From PALSA-660 sp963726435 (GTDB lineage Bacteria > Actinomycetota > Coriobacteriia > Anaerosomatales > PALSA-660): a stretch of DNA of 64,000 nt. The DNA lies in the NCBI GenBank assembly GCA_963726435.1, contig CAVSCJ010000006.1:186001-250000 (forward strand), written 5' to 3'. The notes under the pieces are model-generated. The model was not told the DNA's origin. It saw only the letters and a program-made list of their open reading frames with translations, and made no database searches. Below are positions 48,455 through 57,368 of this stretch, one piece after another. Every line of letters starts with the position of its first letter. Position 1 is the stretch's first letter. The position numbers and the translations under genes were made by a program.

Positions 48455-50359
48455 ATGTCAGACACACCCGACATCCCGCGGCGCAGCGGCCGCACACGCG
48501 CGACCGCACGCCCGGCGCGGCACTCCGCGATGGACAGCGGTCGCATCCGCCTGGCAGCGGCCATCGTCGCCGGACTCTTGGGCCTCTTCGCGATCGCGGT
48601 CGTCGTCGACATGGTGGCGACCGACGGCCGCGTGCACCCCGGGGTCCGTCTCGGCGACGTGGCGGTCGGCTCGATGACGCCCGCCGAGGCGCGCGACGCG
48701 CTCGGCTCGGCATTCGCCGCGGGATCCGAGGAACCGGTCACAGCTGTGTTCCAGGGCAAGAGCTGGAAGGTCACCGCGGAGGAGATCGGCGTCATGGTCG
48801 ACACGACGGCGAGCATCAACGCGGCGATGGACGTCGGACGGACCGGCGGCGTGCTGGACATGCTCGGAGACCGTGTGGGAGCGCTCTTCGCCGGCCGGAG
48901 CGTGGCGGTTCTCGCTATCGGAGATCCGGAACAGGCGGTCTCGGTGCTCGACGAGATCGCGACCGGCGTGCTCGTCCCGGCCCGTGACGCGTCAGTCACA
49001 ATCAGCGGGACGACCGTCGGCTTCGAGAAGAGCGAGGCGGGACGCGCCCTCGATCGCGATCTCAGCCTCGCGGCCATCGCCACCGCCTTCGTCACCGAGT
49101 CGCGTACGGCCAGGGTAGCGGTCGTCAGCGTGCCCGTCGCGCTGGCGGACGCGGATGCCCAGCAGGCGCTTGCCGACGCCCGCGTGCTGATGTCGGGTCC
49201 CGTGAAGGTGCTCTTCGAATCGAAGTCGGCGCAGGTGCCTCAGGCCGAAGTGGCCTCCTGGGTCACGTTCACCCGCGTCCCGATCGTGACTCCCGCCGTG
49301 GAGCTCTCCGCGCCCGCGACCGCCTCCGTCGATACCTCGCAGGAGGTCCCCGGCCAGCGCGTCAGGCTGGTGGCGGGTTTCGGCCCTGCGCGCATCGGTG
49401 TGACCATCGCTTCGCTCACTCAGGGCATCGGCCGGCCGGCCCGAGATGCGGTCTTCGTGGCGTCCAAGGGCAGCGTCAAGATCAAGCCTTCGCAGGTGGG
49501 CTACGGCCCCGACCTCCCCGGGCTCGCGTCCGACCTCGCGCTCGCGTGCGCGGGCTCGGGGGCGCGCGAGGCGACGTTGCACCTGGCCGAGACGCAGCCC
49601 AAGCTCACGACAGAGGCAGCTCGCGACATGGGCGTCTCCGACAGGATCAGCACGTTCACGACCACCTACTCGTCGGCGGACCGCGCGCGGGTAGGGAACA
49701 TCCACCTCCTGGCCAAGGCGTTCGACTACAAGCTGATCCCGCCCGGCGGTGTGTTCAGCTTCAACGGCACAGCCGGGCAGCGCACGGCCGCGAAGGGCTA
49801 CCAGGAGGCGCCGGCGATCGTCGACGGGAAGCTGGTCCCGCAGCTCGGCGGGGGAGTGTGCCAGGTCGGCACCACGTTCTTCAACACCGTCTTCTTCGCG
49901 GGGCTGCCCGTCATCGAGAGGCACAACCACTCCTTCTACATCTCGCACTACCCCAAGGGACGGGACGCGACGGTGTCCTGGGGCGGCCCCGACCTGAAGT
50001 TCAAGAACGACACGCAAGGGTGGATCCTGATAAGGACGGCGACCAGCAACACCTCGCTCACGATCGCCCTCTACGGCACTGACCCGGGATACACGGTCAA
50101 GTACACGACCGGCGCCTTCACGAACATCGTCCCGCACAGGGTGATCGAGGTGAAGGACCCCAAGCTCACCAAGGGGATCCGCATCGTGGAGGACACCGGC
50201 GTCGACGGCCGCCACGTGACCGTAGTGCGCACGGTCTACAAGGGCACGACTGTGGTGCGCACGGACACCTTCGTGTCACACTACAGCTCAAAGGACGAGA
50301 CCGTCCGCGTGGGCACGAAGGCGCCCAGCAAGCCGACGACCGAGACTCCCACTCCCTGA
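48455..50359 (+). CDS. VanW-type cell-wall protein with putative peptidoglycan-binding repeats
   Basis: 634 residues. One membrane anchor near 29-50, then repeated YoaR-like/PG-binding-4 segments (VHPGVRLGDVAVGSMTPAEARDAL and a second half). The VanW core is FSFNGTAGQRTAAKGYQEAPAIVDGKLVPQLGGGVCQVGTTFFNTVFFAGLPVIERHNHSFYISHYPKGRDATV. The tail resembles a G5 domain. VanW proteins may crosslink or trim peptidoglycan. ATG 48455 is preferred; ATG 48398 lies within a TATCCT (48401-48406) likely promoter and its extra 19 residues look non-coding. Confidence 0.87.
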   Translation: MSDTPDIPRRSGRTRATARPARHSAMDSGRIRLAAAIVAGLLGLFAIAVVVDMVATDGRVHPGVRLGDVAVGSMTPAEARDALGSAFAAGSEEPVTAVFQGKSWKVTAEEIGVMVDTTASINAAMDVGRTGGVLDMLGDRVGALFAGRSVAVLAIGDPEQAVSVLDEIATGVLVPARDASVTISGTTVGFEKSEAGRALDRDLSLAAIATAFVTESRTARVAVVSVPVALADADAQQALADARVLMSGPVKVLFESKSAQVPQAEVASWVTFTRVPIVTPAVELSAPATASVDTSQEVPGQRVRLVAGFGPARIGVTIASLTQGIGRPARDAVFVASKGSVKIKPSQVGYGPDLPGLASDLALACAGSGAREATLHLAETQPKLTTEAARDMGVSDRISTFTTTYSSADRARVGNIHLLAKAFDYKLIPPGGVFSFNGTAGQRTAAKGYQEAPAIVDGKLVPQLGGGVCQVGTTFFNTVFFAGLPVIERHNHSFYISHYPKGRDATVSWGGPDLKFKNDTQGWILIRTATSNTSLTIALYGTDPGYTVKYTTGAFTNIVPHRVIEVKDPKLTKGIRIVEDTGVDGRHVTVVRTVYKGTTVVRTDTFVSHYSSKDETVRVGTKAPSKPTTETPTP

Positions 50360-50428
50360 CGCGAAGCTGCCCGCCTTCTGCCCGATGCGCACCCTTCGAG
50401 GGTGCCGGGCCACCGTGGGAGGGGCACG

Positions 50429-51730
50429 ATGTTCCAGCCCGAGCTTGAGACCATGTCGCGAGAGGCACTCGAGGCCCTGCAGTTGGCCAGGCTGCGCACC
50501 CAGCTCGCGCGGGTCTACGTCAACGTGCCGACCTACCGCAGCAAGCTCGACGAGGCGGGCTTCCGCCCGGAGCAGCTCGAGACGCTCGCGGACCTGAGTC
50601 GGGTGCCCTTCACCGTCAAAGACGACCTGCGCGAGGCCTATCCATTCGGGATGTTCGCCGTACCGCTCCGCGACATAGTCCGCGTCCATTCCTCATCGGG
50701 GACGACCGGGCAGATCTCGGTCGTGGGATACACGCGCGGCGACATCGAGCGGTGGGGCGATCTGATGGCTCGCACGCTGGCATGCGCCGGTGCGACCGCG
50801 GACGACGTGGTGCACGTGGCGTACGGGTACGGCCTGTTCACTGGCGGTCTCGGCGTGCACTACGGATCCGAGCGCCTCGGCGCGCTGACCATTCCCATCT
50901 CAGGGGGCAACACGGCCCGGCAGGTCCAGATACTCAAGGATTTCGGCGTGACCATCCTGGCCTGCACCCCGAGCTACGCGCTGCATATAGCAGAGGCAGC
51001 CGCCGCGATGGACGTCGATGTCCGCGATCTGCCTCTCAGGGTAGGTGTCTTCGGCGCTGAACCCTGGAGTGAGGCCATGCGGACTCAGATCGAAGAGGTC
51101 ATGGGCGTCCGCGCGATCGACATATACGGGCTGTCAGAGGTCATGGGGCCGGGGGTCGCGTCCGAGTGCCTCGAACAGAACGGACTCCATGTCTTCGAGG
51201 ACCACTTCCTGATCGAGATCATCGACCCCGAGACCCTGAAGCCCGTACCGGACGGTGAGCGCGGCGAGGTCGTCTTCACCACGCTCACCAAGGAGGGCAT
51301 CCCGGTCATCCGCTATCGCACGCGCGACATCAGCCGCATCGTCGTTGGCGAGTGCTCCTGCGGGAGGACCTTCCGCAAGATGGAGCGGGTTACCGGCCGC
51401 ACCGACGACATGCTCATCATCCGGGGTGTCAACGTCTACCCGAGCCAGATCGAGCAGGTCCTGATGAGCATTCCGGGCGTCGCGCCGCACTACCAGGTGG
51501 TGCTCGACAAGAAGGGTCCGTTGGACACGGTCGAGGTGCAGGTCGAAGTGAGCCCGGACTTCGAGTTCGACGAGATCAAGGAGCTGGAGTCGCTTCAGCG
51601 ACGGGTCGAGGGAGCCATCGCCAGCACGCTGGCCGTCAGCGTGGACGTGAAGCTGGTCGAGCCGCGGGCCATCCAGCGCAGCGAGGGCAAAGCGAAGCGT
51701 GTCGTGGACCTCCGGGCCAAGGGAGCGTGA
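50429..51730 (+). CDS. paaK: Phenylacetate-CoA ligase
   Basis: 433 residues of the AMP-forming PaaK family. The P-loop is HSSSGTTGQ, the aromatic-binding region is AYGYGLFTGGLGVHYGSERLGA, the hinge runs from VGVFGAEPWSEAMR to DIYGLSEVMGPGVASEC, and VNVYPSQIEQVLMSIPGVAPHYQVVLDKKGPLDTVEVQVE is the C-terminal lid. In anaerobes PaaK-like enzymes often activate arylacetates from aromatic amino acid fermentation via 2-ketoacid oxidoreductases. ATG 50429 follows GGGAGGGG. Paired with an ACT protein. Confidence 0.93.
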   Translation: MFQPELETMSREALEALQLARLRTQLARVYVNVPTYRSKLDEAGFRPEQLETLADLSRVPFTVKDDLREAYPFGMFAVPLRDIVRVHSSSGTTGQISVVGYTRGDIERWGDLMARTLACAGATADDVVHVAYGYGLFTGGLGVHYGSERLGALTIPISGGNTARQVQILKDFGVTILACTPSYALHIAEAAAAMDVDVRDLPLRVGVFGAEPWSEAMRTQIEEVMGVRAIDIYGLSEVMGPGVASECLEQNGLHVFEDHFLIEIIDPETLKPVPDGERGEVVFTTLTKEGIPVIRYRTRDISRIVVGECSCGRTFRKMERVTGRTDDMLIIRGVNVYPSQIEQVLMSIPGVAPHYQVVLDKKGPLDTVEVQVEVSPDFEFDEIKELESLQRRVEGAIASTLAVSVDVKLVEPRAIQRSEGKAKRVVDLRAKGA

Positions 51731-51737
51731 GGACGCC

Positions 51738-52178
51738 ATGCTGATAGAGCAGCTTTCGGTCTTCCTTCAGAACGAGCCGGGTCGCCTCGCGCAGATGTGC
51801 CGTCTGATCGGCGACGCCGGCCTTGACATGCATGCGCTCGTGGTCGCGGACACCGCCGAGTACGGAGTCGCTCGCGTGATCTGCGACCGTCCGCATTCGG
51901 CGCGCAGGGTCCTCGAGACTGCGGGATTCGCGGTCTCGCTGACTCGCGTCATCGCGGTGGAGGTCCCAGACCGCCCGGGCGGTCTGGCGGAGGTCCTCGA
52001 ACGCCTCGACGCGGACTGCATCAATGTGGAGTACCTCTACTGCTTCCCGCGCGCGGACGGGACGTCGGCGGTCGACATCGTGCGGGTTGGAGACCCGGGA
52101 GCAGCGGCCGCATCCCTGGATTCAGGCGGGTTCACGATGGTGCGGGCGTCTCAGGTCTACCAGCCCGACCCTTCGTGA
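51738..52178 (+). CDS. Tandem ACT-domain protein
   Basis: 146 residues: two ACT domains (residues about 3-65 and 72-140), each beginning with a QNEPGRLAQM-like or VPDRPGGLAEV stretch. ACT domains bind amino acids. Genes like this routinely follow paaK, suggesting an allosteric partner for arylacetate activation. Eight bases after paaK. Confidence 0.88.
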   Translation: MLIEQLSVFLQNEPGRLAQMCRLIGDAGLDMHALVVADTAEYGVARVICDRPHSARRVLETAGFAVSLTRVIAVEVPDRPGGLAEVLERLDADCINVEYLYCFPRADGTSAVDIVRVGDPGAAAASLDSGGFTMVRASQVYQPDPS

Positions 52179-52195
52179 AGAGTCGGCGGGAACGG

Positions 52196-52993
52196 TCAGC
52201 TCGCGGTCGCGTCGGCGGAGAGGGCCTCGATCTCCACGATGTCGTGGAGGGAACCGAAGACTTGGGTGCGGATGGCGCCTTCCGCGATGCCAAGGGAGTC
52301 GCGCAGGCTCGATACCAGGCGCCCGGCGACGTTCTCCGCTTCACCGCTGCTCGTCTGAGGCAGCATCGCCAGGAAGGACCCACTCTGGTAGCGCCCGACG
52401 TCGTCTACGAGCCTCAACTCGGCGCGGAGGTGCGCCGCGATTGCGCGCACGACTCCGTCGGCCTTACGGCGCTGAAGTCCTTCAGTGACCGACGGATCGA
52501 CCTCGATCACGATCACCGCGAACGGCGCCTCGTAGCGACGATATGAGGCCACAGCGGTGCGGACGGTCCGCATGATGAAATCGCGTGTGTAGACGCGGCT
52601 CGAGGGGTCGATCGCAAGATCGTCCTGGGAGCGCGCGAACGCGTACTTGATGCGGCTGCTCGCCTCGCCTCCGACGATACCCACGAGCGCGTAGGACGCC
52701 GAGCGCAAGATCAGAAGGCGGGTGAACTCGGGCATGATGGTCAAGTCCGCGACCCAGTTGACGTGCGTCGGAACGTAAGTGCGCATCAGGATGTAGGAGA
52801 CGGTGGCCGCGACCGCGACGAACGTCCCGCCGCGCCGTCCCCATCTCACTGCTCCGACGAGCACCGCCAGCAGCAGCAGTTGCGCCACCAACTCGACGGT
52901 GTCCGGGGTGGGGTAGAGGGCGAATGCGGCTGTGGCCACGATCGCGACAGCGCCGATCGCGATGGTCAGGCGTTCGAACGTCGCGTAGTCCAT
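52196..52993 (-). CDS. Membrane protein with degenerate GGDEF-like domain
   Basis: 265 residues. Four hydrophobic segments (about 10-27, 34-50, 56-72, 92-108) are followed by a GGDEF-like domain from about 130. It has DPSSRVYTRDFI for the usual TGLxNR region, VIVIEVDPS (D166) for the first metal Asp, and RYQSGSFLAMLP where an active cyclase has RYGGDEF. The catalytic motif at 203-207 is QSGSF, so it is likely inactive and may bind nucleotide or act as a scaffold. ATG 52993 follows GGAAGGG. Convergent with the ACT gene, divergent from the carboxypeptidase. Confidence 0.75.
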   Translation of the reverse strand: MDYATFERLTIAIGAVAIVATAAFALYPTPDTVELVAQLLLLAVLVGAVRWGRRGGTFVAVAATVSYILMRTYVPTHVNWVADLTIMPEFTRLLILRSASYALVGIVGGEASSRIKYAFARSQDDLAIDPSSRVYTRDFIMRTVRTAVASYRRYEAPFAVIVIEVDPSVTEGLQRRKADGVVRAIAAHLRAELRLVDDVGRYQSGSFLAMLPQTSSGEAENVAGRLVSSLRDSLGIAEGAIRTQVFGSLHDIVEIEALSADATAS

Positions 52994-53191
52994 TGCGGCC
53001 CTTCCGCCGAGGTCTGCCGGGCACCGAAGGGATTCGCGGGCGGTGGGAGAGCGCCGACGCGGCTCATGATACGCGAACCTCCGCAGCGCGCCATCCACCG
53101 CGGCGCGGAGGTTCGCGCTGAATGGCGGCGGGTGTCGTACCATACGAGTCCTCCGCGCACCCGCGTGCGGCACACGACGTTCAAGACACGG

Positions 53192-54424
53192 ATGACCCCG
53201 AAGATGCCCGCCAGACCCGCCTCCGTTCGTCATACCAAGACACTGACGCTGCTGCTGGCCGTCGCACTGCTCCTGACGGGGGCGACCCCGGCCAGGGCGG
53301 CCGTCCTTGACGCCGACTACATCGGCGGCACCAAGGTCTCTGACTCCCCGGCCCTGCGCTCGCAGGCTCCGGACCTCTACATCCCGTCCGGGGTGCTGTC
53401 GACGATGGACGGGCGCGAGCTTTGGGCGCGCGATCCCGAGAGCCGGCGCGCGATGGCGTCGACGACCAAGATCATGACCGCGGTGGTCGTGCTGTCGCGA
53501 GCGAACCTGAACGCCATGGTGACCGTCGACCGCGCCGCCTCGAAGGTCGGCGAATCGGCGATGGGCCTCGTCCCCGGAGAGAAGCTCACCGTGGGCGAGC
53601 TGCTCAAAGGCGTTCTCGTCCAGTCAGGAAACGACGCGGCGACCCTGATCGCCGAGGCGGTCGGAGGCTCGACCGGATCGTTCGTGCAGATGATGAACTC
53701 GAAGGCCGCCGAGCTGGATCTGATCAACACCGCGTACGTGAACCCCCACGGACTCGATGCCAAGGGTCACTACACCTCTGCCGAGGACCTTACGGCGCTC
53801 GCGCGGTACGCGATGCGCGACCCGGTCTTCCGCGAACTCGTCCGCACCAAGCAAGTCAAGGTGCGCTCCGACCACTACACCCACGTCCTCACGAGCCACA
53901 ACACGATGCTCAAGACGTACAAGGGAGCCGAAGGCATCAAGACCGGCTGGACAGACGATGCCGGTTACTGCATCGTCGTCGCGGCCAGACGCGGGGGCAT
54001 CGAGCTGGTGGGCACCGTGATGGGCGCGGCCAGCGAGGGAGGTCGGACGCAACAGGCGAAGCGGCTGCTCGACTGGGGTTTCGCACACTACCGCACGACC
54101 GCGGTCGTGACGGCTGGAGAGGCACTTGGTCGGGTGCGGGTCTCCGACTACTTGGAGAGGACGGTGGGAGCCCAAACGGCGGAGACCACCGCCATGCCGG
54201 TCTTCGATCTGGCTGGTCCCGTCAGCAGGCGCGTCGAGCTCCAGGCTGACGTGCCGGCTCCGGTGGCGAAGGGGGACATCCTCGGCACGATGATCCTCTA
54301 TCAGGGGGACACCGTTCTGGCACAGGTGCCGGTTGTGGCGGCCGCGGACGTCCCGGCGCCGAGCGCGTGGCAGAGAGTGGTCTTCTTCTTCGCAAGGATC
54401 TGGCGGGGAGTGATCGGAAGCTGA
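53192..54424 (+). CDS. D-alanyl-D-alanine carboxypeptidase (DacA family)
   Basis: 410 residues with a signal peptide (about 14-36, ending in ARAA). The active-site serine and lysine are in MASTTKIMTA (SxxK), the SxN motif is QSGNDAA and the KTG triad is GIKTGWTDDAGYC. A C-terminal beta domain and a final hydrophobic helix (VVFFFARIWRGV) anchor it to the membrane. Trims the stem peptide of peptidoglycan. ATG 53192 starts in frame with the signal peptide; ATG 53204 is also possible. A GC hairpin (54425-54446) follows the stop. Confidence 0.94.
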   Translation: MTPKMPARPASVRHTKTLTLLLAVALLLTGATPARAAVLDADYIGGTKVSDSPALRSQAPDLYIPSGVLSTMDGRELWARDPESRRAMASTTKIMTAVVVLSRANLNAMVTVDRAASKVGESAMGLVPGEKLTVGELLKGVLVQSGNDAATLIAEAVGGSTGSFVQMMNSKAAELDLINTAYVNPHGLDAKGHYTSAEDLTALARYAMRDPVFRELVRTKQVKVRSDHYTHVLTSHNTMLKTYKGAEGIKTGWTDDAGYCIVVAARRGGIELVGTVMGAASEGGRTQQAKRLLDWGFAHYRTTAVVTAGEALGRVRVSDYLERTVGAQTAETTAMPVFDLAGPVSRRVELQADVPAPVAKGDILGTMILYQGDTVLAQVPVVAAADVPAPSAWQRVVFFFARIWRGVIGS

Positions 54425-54480
54425 GCCCCGCCGGCCTTCGGCGGGCATGACAGAAGACGTGACCGGAAGGGGATGGCCAG

Positions 54481-55575
54481 ATGACCGAGGCATTGTCGCG
54501 CACGCCGCTCTACGAGGAGCACCTCGCTCTCGGGGCGCGCATGGTGCCTTTCGCCGGGTTCGAGATGCCGGTGCAGTACGCAGGGATCATCGACGAGCAC
54601 AATGCCGTCCGTTCCTCGGCCGGGGTCTTCGACATCTGTCACATGGCCGAGTTCCGTGTCTTCGGATTCGAGGCGTTCGCCGCACTTCAGCGTATAGTCA
54701 CCAACGATCTGCGGAAGATCGACGACATAGGTCATGCCGTGTACACCATGATGTGCGACGAGCACGGCGGCATCATCGACGACCTGATCGTCTACCACAC
54801 GGGCGATCTCGAATACCTGGTGATCGCGAACGCGGCGAACCGCGCCGTCGACGCGGAGTGGGTCTCCGCGCATCTCCCCGCAGACGTGGAGTTCGTGGAC
54901 GAGTCCGACCGGACCGGGCTCATCGCCCTTCAAGGGCCGAAGGCCGTGGAGATCATCACGGACCTATCCGGACAGGAGCCCCCGGCTCGCTTCCACATCG
55001 CGGAGGCGCAACTCGACGGCACGATCCCCGTTCTTCTCGCCCGCACCGGCTACACGGGAGAGGACGGCGTCGAGATCGTCTGCGCCTCGACCGATGCGCC
55101 CGCGGTGTGGCGAATGCTACTCAGCTTCCCGGAGATCATGCCCTGCGGCCTGGGTGCACGCGACACTCTTCGGCTTGAGATGGGATACCCCCTCCACGGC
55201 ACCGATATGGATCGCACGGTCGATCCCATCAGCGCCGGCTTGGGCTGGGCCGTCTCCTTCAAGAAGGGGGGGTTCATCGGAAGGGATGCGCTCGCGGCTG
55301 TCAAGGAGACCGGGCCGGCGCGCAAGCTGGTGGGCCTGGATGTGTCGGTGGGCGTTCCGCGGCACGGATACCCCGTGTTGCATGAAGGTGTGGAGGTCGG
55401 TAGTGTGGCAAGCGGCACCTTCTCGCCGACGCTCGGGCACGGGATCGCCACGGCCTACGTCCCGTCGGCGCTCGCTGAGCCGGGAACGCGCCTCGAGATC
55501 GTCGCACGCCGCAAGAACCTGACCGCGACCGTGACCCGTCCGCCGTTCGTGACGCACACGTCGCTCTCGGCCTGA
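54481..55575 (+). CDS. gcvT: Glycine cleavage system T protein (aminomethyltransferase)
   Basis: Transfers the methylene group from H-protein to tetrahydrofolate. 364 residues. PLYEEHLALGARMVPFAGFEMPVQYAGIIDEHNAVR and DICHMAEFRVFG start the family, VTNDLRKID and YTMMCDEHGGIIDDLIVYH follow, and ARDTLRLEMGYPLHGTDMD is the C-terminal conserved segment with the folate-binding acidic residue. ATG 54481 follows GAAGGGGAT. First gene of the glycine cleavage operon. No glycine riboswitch fits the 56-base gap. Confidence 0.96.
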   Translation: MTEALSRTPLYEEHLALGARMVPFAGFEMPVQYAGIIDEHNAVRSSAGVFDICHMAEFRVFGFEAFAALQRIVTNDLRKIDDIGHAVYTMMCDEHGGIIDDLIVYHTGDLEYLVIANAANRAVDAEWVSAHLPADVEFVDESDRTGLIALQGPKAVEIITDLSGQEPPARFHIAEAQLDGTIPVLLARTGYTGEDGVEIVCASTDAPAVWRMLLSFPEIMPCGLGARDTLRLEMGYPLHGTDMDRTVDPISAGLGWAVSFKKGGFIGRDALAAVKETGPARKLVGLDVSVGVPRHGYPVLHEGVEVGSVASGTFSPTLGHGIATAYVPSALAEPGTRLEIVARRKNLTATVTRPPFVTHTSLSA

Positions 55576-55639
55576 AGTCCGCCGCCGCCTGACGAGAGAG
55601 CCTCGAGGCGGCCACCGACCCGAAGGGAGTGCACGAGTA

Positions 55640-56023
55640 GTGAATCCGACAGACCTGCGGTACCACAAGGAGCATGAATGGGTCCGCGTCGAGGGGGACA
55701 CGGCCATCATCGGCATCTCGGACTTCGCCCAGGATCAGCTCGGCGAGGTCGTCTACGTCGACCTTCCGGCGGCTGGCGACTTGCTCGCCGCGGGAGACAC
55801 GTTCGGCGAGATCGAGTCCGTGAAGTCGGTGTCCGAGCTGTTCTCGCCGGTCTCCGGCGAGGTCACAGAGGTCAACGGCGAGCTCGACTCCACGCCCGAG
55901 TCCGTCAACAGCGATCCCTACGGCGAGGGCTGGATGATCAAGGTCGCCATGTCGGATCCGTCCGAGGCCGACGGTCTCATGAGTGTCGGCGAGTACGAGT
56001 CCTTCCTAGCGAACGAGGCGTAG
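55640..56023 (+). CDS. gcvH: Glycine cleavage system H protein
   Basis: Lipoyl carrier, 127 residues. LRYHKEHEWVRVEGDTAIIGISDFAQDQLGEVVYVDLP precedes the lipoylated Lys in FGEIESVKSVSELFSPVSGEVTEVN. GEGWMIKV ends the domain. GTG 55640 with GAAGGGAG upstream. In this operon it probably also serves as the lipoyl/octanoyl relay donor for other dehydrogenases. Confidence 0.96.
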   Translation: MNPTDLRYHKEHEWVRVEGDTAIIGISDFAQDQLGEVVYVDLPAAGDLLAAGDTFGEIESVKSVSELFSPVSGEVTEVNGELDSTPESVNSDPYGEGWMIKVAMSDPSEADGLMSVGEYESFLANEA

Positions 56024-56030
56024 AACAGCT

Positions 56031-57368
56031 GTGCGCTTCTCTCCAGTGAGTTGTGATCATCGCGAGGCGATGCTGCGTGCGGTAGGCGTGACCGGGATCG
56101 ACGAGCTCTTCGAGTCCGTGCCGGCGGCCGTCCGGCTGGGGCGTCCCCTGGATCTCCCGAGCGGGCTGAGCGAGATGCAGGTGGGGTCCTTGCTGGCCTC
56201 TCTCGCCGGCGCGAACACTCCGGCTACGAGTCTCGTCTCGTTCGCGGGCGCGGGCTGCTACGACCACTACATCCCGGCGGTCGTGGACCACATCGTGAGG
56301 CGGCCCGAATTCTTCACCGCGTATACGCCCTATCAGCCCGAGGTCAGCCAGGGCACGTTGCAGAACATCTACGAGTTCCAGTCGATGATCTGTGAGCTCA
56401 CCGGGATGGATGTCGCCAACGCGTCGATGTACGACGGCGCCACCGCCTTCGCCGAAGCCGCGCTGATGGCCTCGCGAGTGACGAAGCGTCACGAGGTCGT
56501 GGTAGCCGCGACGGTGCACCCGGAGTGGCGAGTCGTCTTGAACACCTACGCCGCCTCGGGCAACGTCGCGATCGTCACCTGCCCCGCGGAGAACGGCTTG
56601 GTCGATGCCACCAGGGCGACGTCGTTGCTCGGTGATTCGACCGCGGCGCTGCTCGTTTCCTCGCCGAACTTCCTGGGGCACATCGAGGACCTCCGAGCGC
56701 TTGGCGAGGCGGCCCACGCTGCCGGTGCGCTGTTCGTTGTGTCGGTCAACCCGATCCTCTCGGGCGTGCTGGAGCCCCCATCGTGCTTCGGCGCCGACAT
56801 CGTCGTGGGGGAGGGGCAGCCGCTCGGCAACCAGATGTCGTTCGGCGGCCCCGGTCTGGGGTTCTTCGCTTGCCGTGACGCCCACTTGCGCCAACTGCCC
56901 GGCCGGATCGTCGGTCGGACCGTGGACGTGGACGGAAGAGGCGCGTTCGTCCTCACGATGCAGACCCGCGAGCAGCACATACGGCGCGAGAAGGCCACGA
57001 GCAACATCTGCTCGAACCATGCGCTCAACGCTCTCGCGGCGGCGGTGTACCTGTCGGCGGTCGGTGCCGTCGGCCTCGAAGGCATCGGCCGGGCTTGCGT
57101 TGCGAAAGCCCACTACCTGCGCGACGTCTTGCTCGCCAGCGGCGCTTTCGACGCGCGCTACTGCGCCCCCTTCGCCAACGAGTTCGCTCTGCGCTACAAG
57201 GGCGATCCCGCAGTCATGCACGCCGAGATGCTCAGGCGGGGCTTCCTGGCCGGTGTCGATCTGGGCACGGTCGATCCGGGGATGGCCGGACTGGTGCTGT
57301 TCGCGGTGACTGAGAAGCGCACGAAGGCCGAAATGGACGCTCTGGCGGCGGAGGTGGCCTCTCTGTGA
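56031..57368 (+). CDS. gcvPA: Glycine dehydrogenase (decarboxylating) subunit 1
   Basis: Alpha half of the split P protein, 445 residues. FAGAGCYDHYIPAVVDHIVRRPEFFTAYTPYQPEVSQGTLQNIYEFQSMICELTGMDVANASMYDGATAFAEAALMASRV is the family N-terminal signature. It lacks the PLP Lys, which is carried by subunit 2. GTG 56031 is seven bases after gcvH. Split GcvP is common in anaerobes and Gram-positives. Confidence 0.94.
   Translation: MRFSPVSCDHREAMLRAVGVTGIDELFESVPAAVRLGRPLDLPSGLSEMQVGSLLASLAGANTPATSLVSFAGAGCYDHYIPAVVDHIVRRPEFFTAYTPYQPEVSQGTLQNIYEFQSMICELTGMDVANASMYDGATAFAEAALMASRVTKRHEVVVAATVHPEWRVVLNTYAASGNVAIVTCPAENGLVDATRATSLLGDSTAALLVSSPNFLGHIEDLRALGEAAHAAGALFVVSVNPILSGVLEPPSCFGADIVVGEGQPLGNQMSFGGPGLGFFACRDAHLRQLPGRIVGRTVDVDGRGAFVLTMQTREQHIRREKATSNICSNHALNALAAAVYLSAVGAVGLEGIGRACVAKAHYLRDVLLASGAFDARYCAPFANEFALRYKGDPAVMHAEMLRRGFLAGVDLGTVDPGMAGLVLFAVTEKRTKAEMDALAAEVASL

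Noticed and set aside
54425..54480. Glycine riboswitch upstream of gcvT
   Set aside because: The gap is only 56 bases and shows a short GC hairpin but no aptamer sequence.
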